Assembly (NCBI RefSeq): GCF_014643635.1
Contig: NZ_BMJV01000001.1
Coordinates: 806,001-870,000 of the forward strand
From: Salipiger pallidus
Lineage (GTDB): Bacteria > Pseudomonadota > Alphaproteobacteria > Rhodobacterales > Rhodobacteraceae
DNA: 64,000 nt
Direction: 5' to 3'
The position numbers and the translations under genes were made by a program. Positions 43,324 to 52,840 of this stretch are shown piece by piece. The notes below the pieces were generated by a model. The model did no database searches. It saw only the letters and a program-made list of their open reading frames with translations, and had not been told where the DNA came from. The stretch's first letter is position 1. The number at the start of each line of letters is the position of its first letter.

Positions 43324-44661
43324 ATGCCCACCGAAATCCTGATGCCCGCCCTCTCGCCCACCATGGAAGAGGGAACGCTGGCCAAGTGGCTGGTCAAGGA
43401 AGGCGACACCGTGAACTCCGGCGACATCCTCGCCGAGATCGAGACCGACAAGGCGACGATGGAGTTCGAGGCGGTCGACGAAGGCACCATCGGCAAGATC
43501 CTCATCGACGAGGGCTCCGAGGGGGTGAAGGTCAACACCCCCATCGCCGTCCTCCTCGAGGAAGGTGAAAGCGCCGACGACATCGACAGCGCAACCGAGG
43601 CGCCGAAGGCGTCGGCCAAGTCCGATGCGCCGGCTACCGAGGCGGCTCCCGAAGGGGACGCCGAGAAGGCCGCCGCCGCAACGCCCACCGTGGCCTCTGC
43701 TCCGGCAGCGCCCAAGGACGGGGACGGCAAGCGCATCTTCGCCACCCCGCTGGCGCGGCGCATCGCCGCCGACAAGGGGCTCGACCTGTCGCAGCTGAAG
43801 GGCTCCGGCCCTCACGGTCGCATCGTCAAGGCTGACGTGGAAAACGCCGAGGCCCCGAAAGCGGACGCACCCAAGGCGGCCTCTGCGGCCCCCGAGGCCA
43901 AGAAGGCCGATGCCGCTGTCATGCCCGCAGGCCCGAGCGCCGATGCGGTCAAGAAGATGTACGACGGTCGCGAATACGAAGAGGTCAAGCTCGACGGCAT
44001 GCGCCGCACCGTGGCGTCCCGCCTCACCGAGGCCAAGCAGACCATCCCGCACTTCTACCTGCGCCGGGACATCAAGCTCGACGCGCTGCTCAAGTTCCGC
44101 AGCCAGCTGAACAAGCAGCTCGAAGGGCGCGGCGTGAAGCTGTCGGTCAACGACTTCATCATCAAGGCGTCCGCGCTTGCTCTGCAGTCGGTGCCCGATG
44201 CGAACGCCGTCTGGGCGCAGGACCGGATGCTGAAGCTCAAACCCTCGGACGTGGCGGTTGCCGTCGCGGTCGATGGCGGCCTCTTCACCCCGGTGCTGAA
44301 AGATGCCGAGATGAAGTCGCTCTCGGCCCTGTCTTCGGAAATGAAAGACCTCGCCAAGCGAGCCCGTGACCGCAAGCTTGCGCCGCATGAATACGTCGGC
44401 GGCAGCTTCGCGATCTCGAACCTCGGGATGTTCGGCATCGACAACTTCGACGCGGTGATCAACCCGCCGCATGGCGCGATTCTCGCCGTGGGTGCGGGCG
44501 TCAAGAAGCCCGTCGTCTCCGAAGATGGCGAGATCGGCGTGGCCACGGTCATGTCCGTGACCCTTTCGGTCGACCACCGGGTCATCGACGGTGCGCTGGG
44601 TGCAGAGCTGCTCAAGGCGATTGCCGAGAACCTCGAAAACCCGATGGTGATGCTGGCCTGA
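43324..44661 (+). CDS. pdhC: Dihydrolipoamide acetyltransferase (E2) of pyruvate dehydrogenase
   Basis: A 445-residue E2. One lipoyl domain occupies residues 1-80 with Lys43 as the lipoylation site. An Ala/Lys/Glu-rich linker follows, then a peripheral-subunit-binding domain near residue 135 ([20 protein letters not shown]) and the catalytic core with the His/Asp motif [13 protein letters not shown] near the end. It transfers the acetyl group to CoA and forms the complex core. The E3 gene (lpd) does not follow, since an MFS gene lies next. Gene name pdhC follows alphaproteobacterial usage (aceF in E. coli). Confidence 0.97.
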   Translation: MPTEILMPALSPTMEEGTLAKWLVKEGDTVNSGDILAEIETDKATMEFEAVDEGTIGKILIDEGSEGVKVNTPIAVLLEEGESADDIDSATEAPKASAKSDAPATEAAPEGDAEKAAAATPTVASAPAAPKDGDGKRIFATPLARRIAADKGLDLSQLKGSGPHGRIVKADVENAEAPKADAPKAASAAPEAKKADAAVMPAGPSADAVKKMYDGREYEEVKLDGMRRTVASRLTEAKQTIPHFYLRRDIKLDALLKFRSQLNKQLEGRGVKLSVNDFIIKASALALQSVPDANAVWAQDRMLKLKPSDVAVAVAVDGGLFTPVLKDAEMKSLSALSSEMKDLAKRARDRKLAPHEYVGGSFAISNLGMFGIDNFDAVINPPHGAILAVGAGVKKPVVSEDGEIGVATVMSVTLSVDHRVIDGALGAELLKAIAENLENPMVMLA

Positions 44662-45026
44662 TCCGGCCCTCGCAACGAATCTCAGAACGCCCGTCGCAGC
44701 CTTGCGGCGGGCGTTCTTCATTGGGGCCACAGGGATTGGCCTCGGCGTGACGGTGGGACTTTCGGGGCGCTCGGCGAAGCTGATGCCACAGCCGGAAATC
44801 ATCGGCCGCCCGTTCATTCCTAGCCTTCGCGCTTTGGCCGAAGAGAATTTGCACGCCAGTTGAAGGTTTGGTTTGCCCGGCATGTATGTTTGGCGCTCAT
44901 GGCACCGTTGCAAAAGCGGCGTCTTGTGCAGCCCCCCTTCCCTTGTGATAGCGTAAACAGATGCTGCGGCGCGGCAGGACGATTTGCGCCTGCCCGTCCC
45001 CTATCCCAGATTTCCGGAGGTCCGTC
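44662..45026. other. Intergenic region between pdhC and the MFS gene
   Basis: About 365 bases holding the pdhC terminator and then sequence that probably contains the MFS promoter. No further gene, repeat or RNA was seen. Confidence 0.5.
44684..44717 (+). terminator. Rho-independent terminator after pdhC
   Basis: Stem AGAACGCCCG / CGGGCGTTCT with an inner GC pairing, followed by TTCATT. It lies 22 bases after the pdhC stop and ends the operon. Confidence 0.85.
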
Positions 45027-46217
45027 ATGGATCAGCCCGACCGCCAGGCCCGACTGACGATCCTGTCGCTTGCCACCGGCGCCTTTGCCATTGGCGTCAC
45101 CGAATTCGCGTCCATGGGCCTTCTGCCCTATTACGCCGCCGGCCTCGAGGTGACCGAGCCGCAGGCCGGGGCCGCGGTCAGCGCCTATGCCATCGGCGTC
45201 GTCGTCGGCGCGCCGGTGCTGGCGGTGCTGGGCAGCTACCTGCCGCGCAAGCTGTTGCTGATCCTGCTCATGGTCTTCTTCATGCTGGCGAACCTGTTCT
45301 CGGCGGCGGCCACAAGCCTCGATACCCTTGTCATTGCCCGGGTGCTGTCTGGCCTGCCGCATGGTGCCTTCCTTGGGATCGGGATGCTCTTTGCAGCGGA
45401 ATTTTCGCCTCCGGGCAAGAAGGCCGCAGGGGTGGCCAAGGTTCTCATGGGTCTCACCGTCGCCAATGTCATCGGCGTGCCTGCCGCAGGCGCCATCGGG
45501 CAGATGTTCGGCTGGCGCTGGTGCTTCATCATTGTGGCAGTCATCGCTGCCCTGTCGGCGCTTATGATAACCCGTGCCGCCCCGGCGGCGGCGGGCGCCC
45601 CTGCCGCCAATCCGCTGCGCGAGCTATCGGCACTCGCCAACCGTGCCGTCTGGCTGACGCTGGCCGTGGGGGCCGTGGGCTTTGGCGCAATCTTCGCGAT
45701 CTACTCGTTCTTCTCTGCCGCGCTCATCAACTCTGCCGGTGCGCCGGAATGGGTGATCCCGCTGGCCCTGTCGGCCTTCGGCATCGGCGCGACCGCGGGC
45801 AACTACTACGCCGGACGCCTTGCAAACTGGTCGCATTTCGGCGGCGCGCTCGTGATCCTCGTCGGCATGGTGATCTGCTCGATGGTTTACGCGGCGGTCA
45901 TGGGCCACTGGGTGGCCATGTCCATCACCGTCATGGTGCTGGGCCTCACCGCCGGCCTCGTGATCCCGCTGCAGATGCGCCTCATGGACGTGGCGGGCGA
46001 CGGCCAGACCCTTGCCGCATCGCTCAACCACGCGGCCTTCAACGCGGCAAACGCGCTGGGTCCGTGGCTGGCCGGCATGGCGCTGAGCGCCGGCTACGGT
46101 TGGAGCGTCACGGGCCACGTGGCCGCGGCCCTTGCCCTGGGCGGCATCCTCGTTCTGGGCATCGCATGGCTTGATGCCAGGCCCCGCCGCGACAAGCGGG
46201 CCTTGGCCGGTTGCTGA
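45027..46217 (+). CDS. MFS transporter, drug-efflux (AraJ/NepI) type
   Basis: A 396-residue major facilitator protein with about twelve hydrophobic helices. The start region reads FAIGVTEFASMGLLPYYAA, followed by AVSAYAIGVVVGAPVLAVLG and SGLPHGAFLGIGMLFAAEF, the pattern of the DHA1/AraJ branch that exports drugs, purine ribonucleosides or arabinose-like sugars. I chose ATG 45027, preceded by CGGAGG. Substrate unknown. It is a single-gene unit with its own terminator. Confidence 0.9.
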   Translation: MDQPDRQARLTILSLATGAFAIGVTEFASMGLLPYYAAGLEVTEPQAGAAVSAYAIGVVVGAPVLAVLGSYLPRKLLLILLMVFFMLANLFSAAATSLDTLVIARVLSGLPHGAFLGIGMLFAAEFSPPGKKAAGVAKVLMGLTVANVIGVPAAGAIGQMFGWRWCFIIVAVIAALSALMITRAAPAAAGAPAANPLRELSALANRAVWLTLAVGAVGFGAIFAIYSFFSAALINSAGAPEWVIPLALSAFGIGATAGNYYAGRLANWSHFGGALVILVGMVICSMVYAAVMGHWVAMSITVMVLGLTAGLVIPLQMRLMDVAGDGQTLAASLNHAAFNAANALGPWLAGMALSAGYGWSVTGHVAAALALGGILVLGIAWLDARPRRDKRALAGC

Positions 46218-46249
46218 ACCCCGGACCGAAGCGAGAGCCATAGAACAGA

Positions 46250-46284
46250 AGGGCCGGTCATCCCGCGATGACCGGCCCTTTTTC
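46250..46284 (+). terminator. Rho-independent terminator after the MFS gene
   Basis: Perfect stem AGGGCCGGTCATC / GATGACCGGCCCT with loop CCGC and a following TTTT, between the MFS gene and the convergent cysE gene. Confidence 0.9.
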
Positions 46285-46305
46285 ATGTCTGGCGATGTGA
46301 TGGCC

Positions 46306-47124
46306 TCAGCCTGAGCAATTGCAGCCGGTCAGCTTCTGATCCATGTCCCGGGACGGCTGATCGCAGCCCGCATCCCCGACGATCTTCGCGGGCACCCCCG
46401 CAACGGTCTTGCAGGGCGGCACCTCTTCGAGGACCACAGAGCCCGCCGCAATGCGCGAGCCTGCACCAATGCGGATATTGCCAAGGATCTTCGCCCCGGC
46501 CCCGATGAGCACGCCATCACTGATCTTGGGATGGCGGTCCTCGTCTTCCTTGCCGGTGCCGCCAAGGGTCACCGAATGCAGGATCGACACGTCGTTGCCC
46601 ACCACGGCGGTTTCACCGATGACGATGGAGTGGGCATGGTCGAGCATGATGCCCTGCCCGATTTTCGCGGCGGGGTGGATGTCGACGCCGAACACCTCGG
46701 AGGTGCGCATCTGGATGAAGAACGCGAGATCCTGACGCCCCTGCCCCCAGAGCCAATGCGCGACGCGCTGGCACTGGATCGCCTGAAACCCCTTGAAATA
46801 GAGCAGCGGCTGGAGAAACCGGTGGCAGGCCGGATCGCGTTCAAAGGTGGCGCGGATGTCGGCGCGGGCGGCGCGGGCCAGCCACGGATCAGAGGCATAG
46901 GCCTTGTCGCAGATCTCTCGCAGGATCTGGTCGGACATCTCGCCGTTGGCGAGTTTCATCGCGATGCGAAAGGCAAGCGCGCCCTCGATGGTGGCGTGGT
47001 GCAGCACAGAGACATGGACCATTCCGCCCAGCAGAGGCTCGGCCGCGACGGCGGCTTCGGCTTCCTGGGTGATGCGGGCCCAGACCGGGTCCAGTTCTGC
47101 GATCTTTGCGCGGGTTTCGGCCAT
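46306..47124 (-). CDS. cysE: Serine O-acetyltransferase
   Basis: A 272-residue CysE. The N-terminal alpha-helical domain leads to a left-handed beta-helix made of hexapeptide repeats (IGQGIMLDHAHSIVIGET, VSILHSVTLGG, IGAGAKILGNIRIGAGS). The active-site DHAHS and GGTGK regions are present. It acetylates serine as the first step of cysteine synthesis. The C-terminus ends TGCNCSG with three cysteines in the last dozen or so residues and is somewhat longer than in E. coli. Not clearly linked to the adjacent GTA cluster. Confidence 0.95.
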   Translation of the reverse strand: MAETRAKIAELDPVWARITQEAEAAVAAEPLLGGMVHVSVLHHATIEGALAFRIAMKLANGEMSDQILREICDKAYASDPWLARAARADIRATFERDPACHRFLQPLLYFKGFQAIQCQRVAHWLWGQGRQDLAFFIQMRTSEVFGVDIHPAAKIGQGIMLDHAHSIVIGETAVVGNDVSILHSVTLGGTGKEDEDRHPKISDGVLIGAGAKILGNIRIGAGSRIAAGSVVLEEVPPCKTVAGVPAKIVGDAGCDQPSRDMDQKLTGCNCSG

Positions 47125-47287
47125 GGGATACCTCCGTTCGCTCCGCCCATACTAGCAGATAGGCCGGAGGTCCAGAAACGCAAAAGCGTCATGCATCCGA
47201 TCGGATTGCGTGATGGATCGGAAGATCAGGTATCGCCAGATCATCCAAGCTGTACCTGACCGGAGGCTAAAGTGGGGCACCTTGCAG

Positions 47288-47623
47288 TCACGCCGCCCCG
47301 GGGGTGTTGAGCACGCGCACCCCGTCCAGTCCGTCCCGCAGATGTCCCGCCCGACGCCGCAGCGCTTCGAGCACGAGGATGAGGCAGTCGATGTATTCGG
47401 GATCGTCGAGCCTGCGTTCCGGCCCCGTCCCACGCGCCAGCGCCGCCGAGCGCAGCGTCCCGTTGCCCCATTGCGGGTGTGTTCGCCCAATGCGTCGGCG
47501 ATACCGATCGGCCGCGTCCGCCTCGCAGACCATCTTCCGGGCCACCTGCCAGCGCTGCCCCGACCGTTCGAGGAGCAGCGCGCAGGCGGCGGCGCTGACA
47601 TCGCCGGGCAGGACCGGCCTCAT
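47288..47623 (-). CDS. Small GTA-cluster protein coupled to the megatron gene
   Basis: A 111-residue protein with MRPVLPGDVSAAACALLLER at the start and a Trp/Arg-rich middle (QRWQVARKMVCEADAADRYR). Its start overlaps the megatron stop by four bases (ATGA), and it is in the same direction, so it is almost certainly translated with the GTA genes. I do not recognise a domain. Similar small genes follow the megatron in other Rhodobacterales from memory, but this was not checked. Confidence 0.75.
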   Translation of the reverse strand: MRPVLPGDVSAAACALLLERSGQRWQVARKMVCEADAADRYRRRIGRTHPQWGNGTLRSAALARGTGPERRLDDPEYIDCLILVLEALRRRAGHLRDGLDGVRVLNTPGAA

Positions 47624-50600
47624 GCGAAAAGGTCCAGCTTTGCCACCGGCCCGGCCCCGAAGCGGGCCGAAACCTGCGCCACGGTGACGACGTACTGTCC
47701 AGACAGCCCGTCCCATTCCGGATTATAGGTCCAGTTCGCAGAGCCGCGCGTCGCGGTGCGGACCGTCTCACCGTTCTGCAGGACACAGATCTCGTAGGCC
47801 TCCGTTTCCTCGCCCAGCGGGACCTCGGGCAAGTCCCAGTTGTCCCCGTCGACGCGTGTGCGCCGGATCCAGCTGAACTGCCGGACAGGGCCGTTGCCAT
47901 CGGCGCGCAAATGCACCGGGCTGTAGGGCCGAAGCCCGTTGCCCTCGAAGCGATGGACCTCGTGAACATAGGTGGAATCCTCCACCAGCTTTCGCGCAGG
48001 CCCGATCCGGAAATGGCGCTCCTGCCTCAGATGCCGGGACCGCAGTTCGATCTGGCGCGGCGTCCCGTTCATGACCACTACCCAGGAACCTGCGGGCCAT
48101 TGGCCCGACGTGGCCGCGTCCGTGCCCAGCTGACCGCGCAGGCGATGGCCAAGCTCCCATGTGCCCGGCGAAACGAGGGTGGCATCGCGAAACTGAAGCA
48201 ACTCCCACCCTCCGGGCGAGCCATCTCCAATGGCGATCAGGTTACCTCCGCGCAGAAACGCGGCGTCGTCGATGGAGGACAGGGTGCCATTGGCCATCCT
48301 GACCCTCAGCGGCGCCCCCCTGTCGATTCTCCCCGAGGGTGCCGGGGCAAGTTCGGTTTCCGTCACCCCGACAAGGGATTGCGTGCCGATAATGGTCTTG
48401 AACCGGTAGCCCGTGTCCGTATCCGAATGGCGCACGGCGACGAGACCGGGCCACAACTCCGCGCTTATGGCAACATGCGGGGCATGTGCGACCTCGTCCC
48501 CTGTCATCAGCGGCAGATCTAGGAAGAACGGCTGCACCTTTGACAAGGGGCGCCCCGGGCGCAGGGACGGTGGGTTTTCGGGGAACTCGGTGGGCAGGTA
48601 GGTATCGGGCTCGATGCGCACCGCTTCGACGACCTGGTGGTCACCGATTTCGATCTTGTCGATCCGCGCAAGTATCCGCCCCGCCTCGGACGGCAAAGAA
48701 ACGACATCCCCCGCTCCGACGTCAAGCCGGGACAGTGGCAGTGCAAAGCGCAGGGTTTCACGGGCAATGCGGGCCTCGGTCAGCCAGCGCTCGGCGGTGA
48801 GGCGGCCTTCGCGGCGGGTCATCAGCATGTTGAGCTCGGTTTCGGCCACCGCGTGAGTGGCATCGTCCGGCAGCACGGTTTCCTCGGCGGCGATGGCGTG
48901 ATCTGCATCCGCCTCCACAAAACGCACGCGTATCCGTCCTGCCATCTCGGCCTCGCTGGCACGGGTGCGGACCAGCCCGCCCTCGAGCTCGTCCGACACC
49001 GCGAGGCGCGCCGGCTCGAGCGGCGTCGCGTCCTGCCCGTCCCGCATGAGAAACACCAGCTTGCCATCCCGCTCGATGGCGTCGAACCCGTGCGCCAGCA
49101 TCAGCGGCTGAAGCGTACGGCGGGCGTCACCGACCTGATCGACCATGAAGCCTCGCACCCAGCCATGGAGCGCACTGGTATCGTGGTCTTCGAGACCAAC
49201 CCTCTCACAGATTTCCGACACCACCGAGGCAAGCGTACGCGACGAGACGCGCCCGTTGATCCAGTGCCCACGGCGGTAGTTCGGTCCGTCGGTCCACAGC
49301 TCGCCCAGCCCGGGGAACCATGGGTAGGGCCGTGCATCCCATGCCCAGACATAGGCGTGATCCATGTCGATCATCGGTGCGCCGTATTCGGTGGAAACCG
49401 GGTTGTGCTCGGGATCTCGCCAGTAGGCATGCATGGCACGCAGGTACTGGCGCTGGATCAGCTCATCGCGCAGGCCGTTCGAGAAATGCGGCAGCTGGCT
49501 TTCCGAGCTTTTCTCGTCGAGGAACTTGTTGGGCTGGTTGGTGCCCTTGTCGATGGCAGCGCAGCCCAGCTCCGTGAAACGCACGGGCTTGGAGCCGGGC
49601 AGCCAGGCGGTCGGATCCGCCTGCCGGACGCCGGCAATGCGCTCGTGGTGGAAATTGCTCCACCAACCCCGGATGTCCTTGTAACGCCAGATCCAATGCT
49701 CGCCCCATGCACCATCGGTGATCGGCTCGCGCCGCTGGGCACGGCGGCCGTTGGGGCTGGTATAGTACCAGTCAAAGCCCTCACCACCCTCGATGTTGCT
49801 CTTGAGGTAGTCGGGATTGTGGATTGCCCCCCAGTGGGCATCGGCGTGATCGTTCCCATCACGCCAGTCCGAGAGCGGCATGTAGTTGTCGATACCGATG
49901 AAATCGATGTTCTCATCCGCCCAGAGCGGATCGAGGTGGAAGTAGACGTCGCCCGATCCGTCCTGTGGATGGTAGCCGAAATATTCCGACCAGTCGGCAG
50001 CATAGCTGATTTTCGTGTCCGGCCCCAGCAACGCACGGCACTCGGCGGCCAGCGCGCGGAAGGCCGCGACCGCCGGGAACCCGCTGTCCGAGCGGATCTG
50101 CGTCAGCGCCCGCATCTCCGAGCCTATGCAGAAGCTCTCGACTCCGCCGGCGAACTTGCACAGCGCCGCTTGGTGCAGCACGAACCGCGACAGGCTCCAT
50201 TCGTCGGGCCCGCTATATTCCGGACCGATGCTGCCCATGCTGAAATCGCTCGCCGTCGCGCTGCCGAAGAAGGTCGCCACCTCGGCCGCGGCGGCTGCCG
50301 TTCCATCGGGCGATCCGTCCTGTCCAGGCGCAAGGCTGGTGGTGATGCGACCGCGCCAAGGCAGGGCCGGCTGGCCTTCGCCGCCGCTCCACGGGTCCGG
50401 CAACGTGTTGTCTGCAAGCTGGTCCATCAGGATGAACGGGTAGACCATCACCCTCAGTCCCTGGTCCTTCATGCGCCGGATCGCCTGGACAACGGAGATG
50501 TCCGACGGCGTGCCGCCATACACCGGGCGGTCATCGACACGGTTCACTGCCTGCGCGGCGTCCCGGTCGAGGCTGCCGACCAGCCAGGGCTTCGACGCCT

Positions 50601-51522
50601 CGAAGTCCTTCTGCTCCACTTTGGGCCGGATGCTGCAACGGCCACACCGCAGGTCGTCTCCGAACCAGCTGACCACCAGCGACACCGCACCGCAGGACGG
50701 CACTTCATCAGTCAGCTGCTTGAGTGAGGTGTTGAAATCAGGCTGCTCGGACGGCGTATTGACGTTGATCGCGGTCTCGCCGTTCCAGTTGCGCCCAAAG
50801 TAGATCTCTTCGGTGGCCAGCGCGTATTCACCCGTGCCAGGGATCATCGCGACGCCGCTGATCGCGTGGGGCAGATCTTTCAGGTCGGTTTGTTCCGGGC
50901 GCGTCACCTCGAACGAGAACTGCGGCAGGCGATTGCCAAACTGCTCCAGACCGAGATCCTCGAACACCACGTAGGCCGTGCCTCGGTAGGCCGGAACCAT
51001 GCCCACCCCTTCGATGGCCTCCATCTTGGGGTCCGGCTCCTGGTCGCGTGATCCGGTGTAGACCCGCATGTTGAGATCACTCAATGGAAGCTCCGCGCCA
51101 TCGGCCCAGACCCGGTTCACCCCGGTGATCACCCCCTCGCAGAGCGCGACCGCGAGGTTGACGGAATAGGTATAGCTGACCGTGGTCATCGAGGGCTGCG
51201 ACGGGCTGCCCTTGCCGCCGCCTTGGGAGTCCTCAGTCACGTGCTCGGTGAACTCCGATGCCCAGATCGTATGGCCGCCCAATCGCATCCGGCCATAGAC
51301 CTGCGCGATGGCGGCGCCCTCACCCGCTCCGCTGAGCCGGAAGCGTTCGATGCGGCCGGTCTCGATGGTCTGCGAGCCGGCGCCCATCAGCCGCTGATCC
51401 AGCGCCCGCCCGAGGCTGGCGCCGATGAACCGGCCCACGGCGGTCATTGACAGCCCGAGGACGGATCCGCCGATCGAGCTTCCTACCGCTGCCCCCACTG
51501 CCGAGAATAGGATCGTGGCCAT
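47620..51522 (-). CDS. GTA host-specificity protein (megatron, g15)
   Basis: A 1300-residue tail protein and the largest gene in the window. The N-terminus (MATILFSAVGAAVGSSIGGS) is hydrophobic, and the centre carries a TIM-barrel-like glycoside-hydrolase region (DFIGIDNYMPLSDWRDG, WWSNFHHERIAGVR). The C-terminal third has beta-rich fibre-like sequence. In RcGTA the homologue is the central tail fibre/receptor-binding megatron. The start overlaps the stop of the NlpC/P60 gene (TGATG), so I chose ATG 51522; the longer frame adds residues already used by g14. Confidence 0.95.
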   Translation of the reverse strand: MATILFSAVGAAVGSSIGGSVLGLSMTAVGRFIGASLGRALDQRLMGAGSQTIETGRIERFRLSGAGEGAAIAQVYGRMRLGGHTIWASEFTEHVTEDSQGGGKGSPSQPSMTTVSYTYSVNLAVALCEGVITGVNRVWADGAELPLSDLNMRVYTGSRDQEPDPKMEAIEGVGMVPAYRGTAYVVFEDLGLEQFGNRLPQFSFEVTRPEQTDLKDLPHAISGVAMIPGTGEYALATEEIYFGRNWNGETAINVNTPSEQPDFNTSLKQLTDEVPSCGAVSLVVSWFGDDLRCGRCSIRPKVEQKDFEASKPWLVGSLDRDAAQAVNRVDDRPVYGGTPSDISVVQAIRRMKDQGLRVMVYPFILMDQLADNTLPDPWSGGEGQPALPWRGRITTSLAPGQDGSPDGTAAAAAEVATFFGSATASDFSMGSIGPEYSGPDEWSLSRFVLHQAALCKFAGGVESFCIGSEMRALTQIRSDSGFPAVAAFRALAAECRALLGPDTKISYAADWSEYFGYHPQDGSGDVYFHLDPLWADENIDFIGIDNYMPLSDWRDGNDHADAHWGAIHNPDYLKSNIEGGEGFDWYYTSPNGRRAQRREPITDGAWGEHWIWRYKDIRGWWSNFHHERIAGVRQADPTAWLPGSKPVRFTELGCAAIDKGTNQPNKFLDEKSSESQLPHFSNGLRDELIQRQYLRAMHAYWRDPEHNPVSTEYGAPMIDMDHAYVWAWDARPYPWFPGLGELWTDGPNYRRGHWINGRVSSRTLASVVSEICERVGLEDHDTSALHGWVRGFMVDQVGDARRTLQPLMLAHGFDAIERDGKLVFLMRDGQDATPLEPARLAVSDELEGGLVRTRASEAEMAGRIRVRFVEADADHAIAAEETVLPDDATHAVAETELNMLMTRREGRLTAERWLTEARIARETLRFALPLSRLDVGAGDVVSLPSEAGRILARIDKIEIGDHQVVEAVRIEPDTYLPTEFPENPPSLRPGRPLSKVQPFFLDLPLMTGDEVAHAPHVAISAELWPGLVAVRHSDTDTGYRFKTIIGTQSLVGVTETELAPAPSGRIDRGAPLRVRMANGTLSSIDDAAFLRGGNLIAIGDGSPGGWELLQFRDATLVSPGTWELGHRLRGQLGTDAATSGQWPAGSWVVVMNGTPRQIELRSRHLRQERHFRIGPARKLVEDSTYVHEVHRFEGNGLRPYSPVHLRADGNGPVRQFSWIRRTRVDGDNWDLPEVPLGEETEAYEICVLQNGETVRTATRGSANWTYNPEWDGLSGQYVVTVAQVSARFGAGPVAKLDLFA

Positions 51523-51962
51523 CAGTTCATCTCCCTTGGGAATGCAAATCGCGCCGCCACGCGGCGACGCCACGGCAGGCTAAGCGGACTCTCGATCACG
51601 CCATGCCCGGTATAGGCATGCACAAAGCTCGCGCCCTGCCCGGTGCGGGCCTGAAGTCCGAGATGTTTCGCCACTGCACCGTCACGCATGCGGAACAGCA
51701 GAATGTCACCCGGCGCGTCATCGGACAGCGCCTTGCGATGCATGTGGCGCAAGGAGGCGCGCATCAGCGCCTCGTCCCCTTGCGGCTCGGACCAGTCCAT
51801 GGTGTAGGGCGGCACCTCTTCGGGCTCGGGGCCGATGACCTCTCGCCAGACTCCCCGGATGAGGCCCAGGCAATCGCAGCCCGCGCCCCTGACCGAGGCC
51901 TGGTGTACATAGGGCGTGCCGATCCAGCCCCGTGCCGCCTTCACAAAAAGATGGCCGGTCAT
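51522..51962 (-). CDS. GTA cell-wall peptidase, NlpC/P60 (g14)
   Basis: A 146-residue cysteine peptidase. The catalytic Cys is in GAGCDCLGLIRGVW; a His-containing AKHLGLQARTG follows, giving the usual NlpC/P60 Cys-His pairing. In RcGTA the homologous g14 is a tail peptidase thought to open the cell wall during DNA entry. It overlaps g13 at its 5' end and the megatron at its 3' end by a few bases each. Confidence 0.93.
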   Translation of the reverse strand: MTGHLFVKAARGWIGTPYVHQASVRGAGCDCLGLIRGVWREVIGPEPEEVPPYTMDWSEPQGDEALMRASLRHMHRKALSDDAPGDILLFRMRDGAVAKHLGLQARTGQGASFVHAYTGHGVIESPLSLPWRRRVAARFAFPREMN

Positions 51963-52840
51963 CGTCTGCTCCCGCCCATGCGGCTGCCCGATTGCGACGG
52001 GAAGACCATCAACCAGTCTTCTTCCGGGATATCGGGAAATCCCTGAAAGTTCAGACCGTTGTGAAATTTTTGCCGACAGGTGTCGAACCGCTTGTCGCAG
52101 CCCGCGGTGATCCTCACCGTGTCCCCCGCGATGATGGGCGCGCCAAACGGCTCCCAGAGTTCGATCACGCGGTCCCCGTCGCGCAACTGGTCACGCTTGA
52201 TGCCAAGCGCCAGTCCCGACGCCGCACCGTCCAGCACCTCGAGGCGCCCGCGCAGGAACCAACCTGGCTCGAACGCCTCAAGAGGGCCAAGCGTGAAGCT
52301 GCGGTTGTCGGTGGCCGACAGCAACCGACCTTCGTAGCGGAAGCGCGGGCCCGATAGGTCGACCCGGCAGGTGCCATCCCCAAGCACGGCGGGACAGGGC
52401 GCCTGGTACACCCGCCCCACCGGACGATTGAGCGCCTCGGTCAGACCGCGCAGCTCGGCGTGGAATGCGCCATCCCCCCGGCGGATCTCACCGATGGTGC
52501 CACGGAACAATACCTTGCGCTGGTCCGTATCGTGCCAGTTGACCAGCCAGCACACCACCTCGGCCCCGTCAAAGCGGCCAGCCTCGATATCAGCCTCAGA
52601 CAGCGCGTCGTCACGCAGGGCACCCATGGCCTCGGTGTTGTCGACAGAAAGGCCTGTCGCCTGCTGCAGTGCAAGCGCGCTGAGGCCCGTGTCAGCGCGG
52701 AAGGTCTGGCCGTCAAAGCTCAGATCCCGGTCGTGATCCGTAAACCCGTATTGCAGGCCGTCAGTCCGTGTGACACGCCAGCACCGAGACACAGTGGTCA
52801 GTCCTGTGGCAAGATGTGCATGAAGTTCAGCAACGCCCAT
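51959..52840 (-). CDS. GTA baseplate hub protein (g13; DUF2163/TIGR02218)
   Basis: A 293-residue protein of the DUF2163 (TIGR02218) family. It begins MGVAELHAHLATGLTTVSRC and carries a C-terminal cysteine group, CPAVLGDGTC and GCDKRFDTC, that matches the set binding an iron-sulfur cluster in the RcGTA hub. It forms the tail tip hub with the distal tail protein. It overlaps g12 by one base and g14 by four. Confidence 0.95.
   Translation of the reverse strand: MGVAELHAHLATGLTTVSRCWRVTRTDGLQYGFTDHDRDLSFDGQTFRADTGLSALALQQATGLSVDNTEAMGALRDDALSEADIEAGRFDGAEVVCWLVNWHDTDQRKVLFRGTIGEIRRGDGAFHAELRGLTEALNRPVGRVYQAPCPAVLGDGTCRVDLSGPRFRYEGRLLSATDNRSFTLGPLEAFEPGWFLRGRLEVLDGAASGLALGIKRDQLRDGDRVIELWEPFGAPIIAGDTVRITAGCDKRFDTCRQKFHNGLNFQGFPDIPEEDWLMVFPSQSGSRMGGSRR

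Noticed and set aside
40920-43775. Very long minus-strand open frame (about 950 codons) opposite pdhA, pdhB and pdhC
   Set aside because: It is an antisense shadow caused by high GC at third positions. The plus-strand genes have strong motifs, and the minus translation shows His/Arg/Gly/Val-rich nonsense.
43297-44913. Minus-strand open frame opposite pdhC
   Set aside because: Same antisense effect; no motifs or start signal.
48637-50727. Plus-strand open frame of about 700 codons opposite the megatron
   Set aside because: Antisense to a well-supported tail gene and without any recognisable feature.
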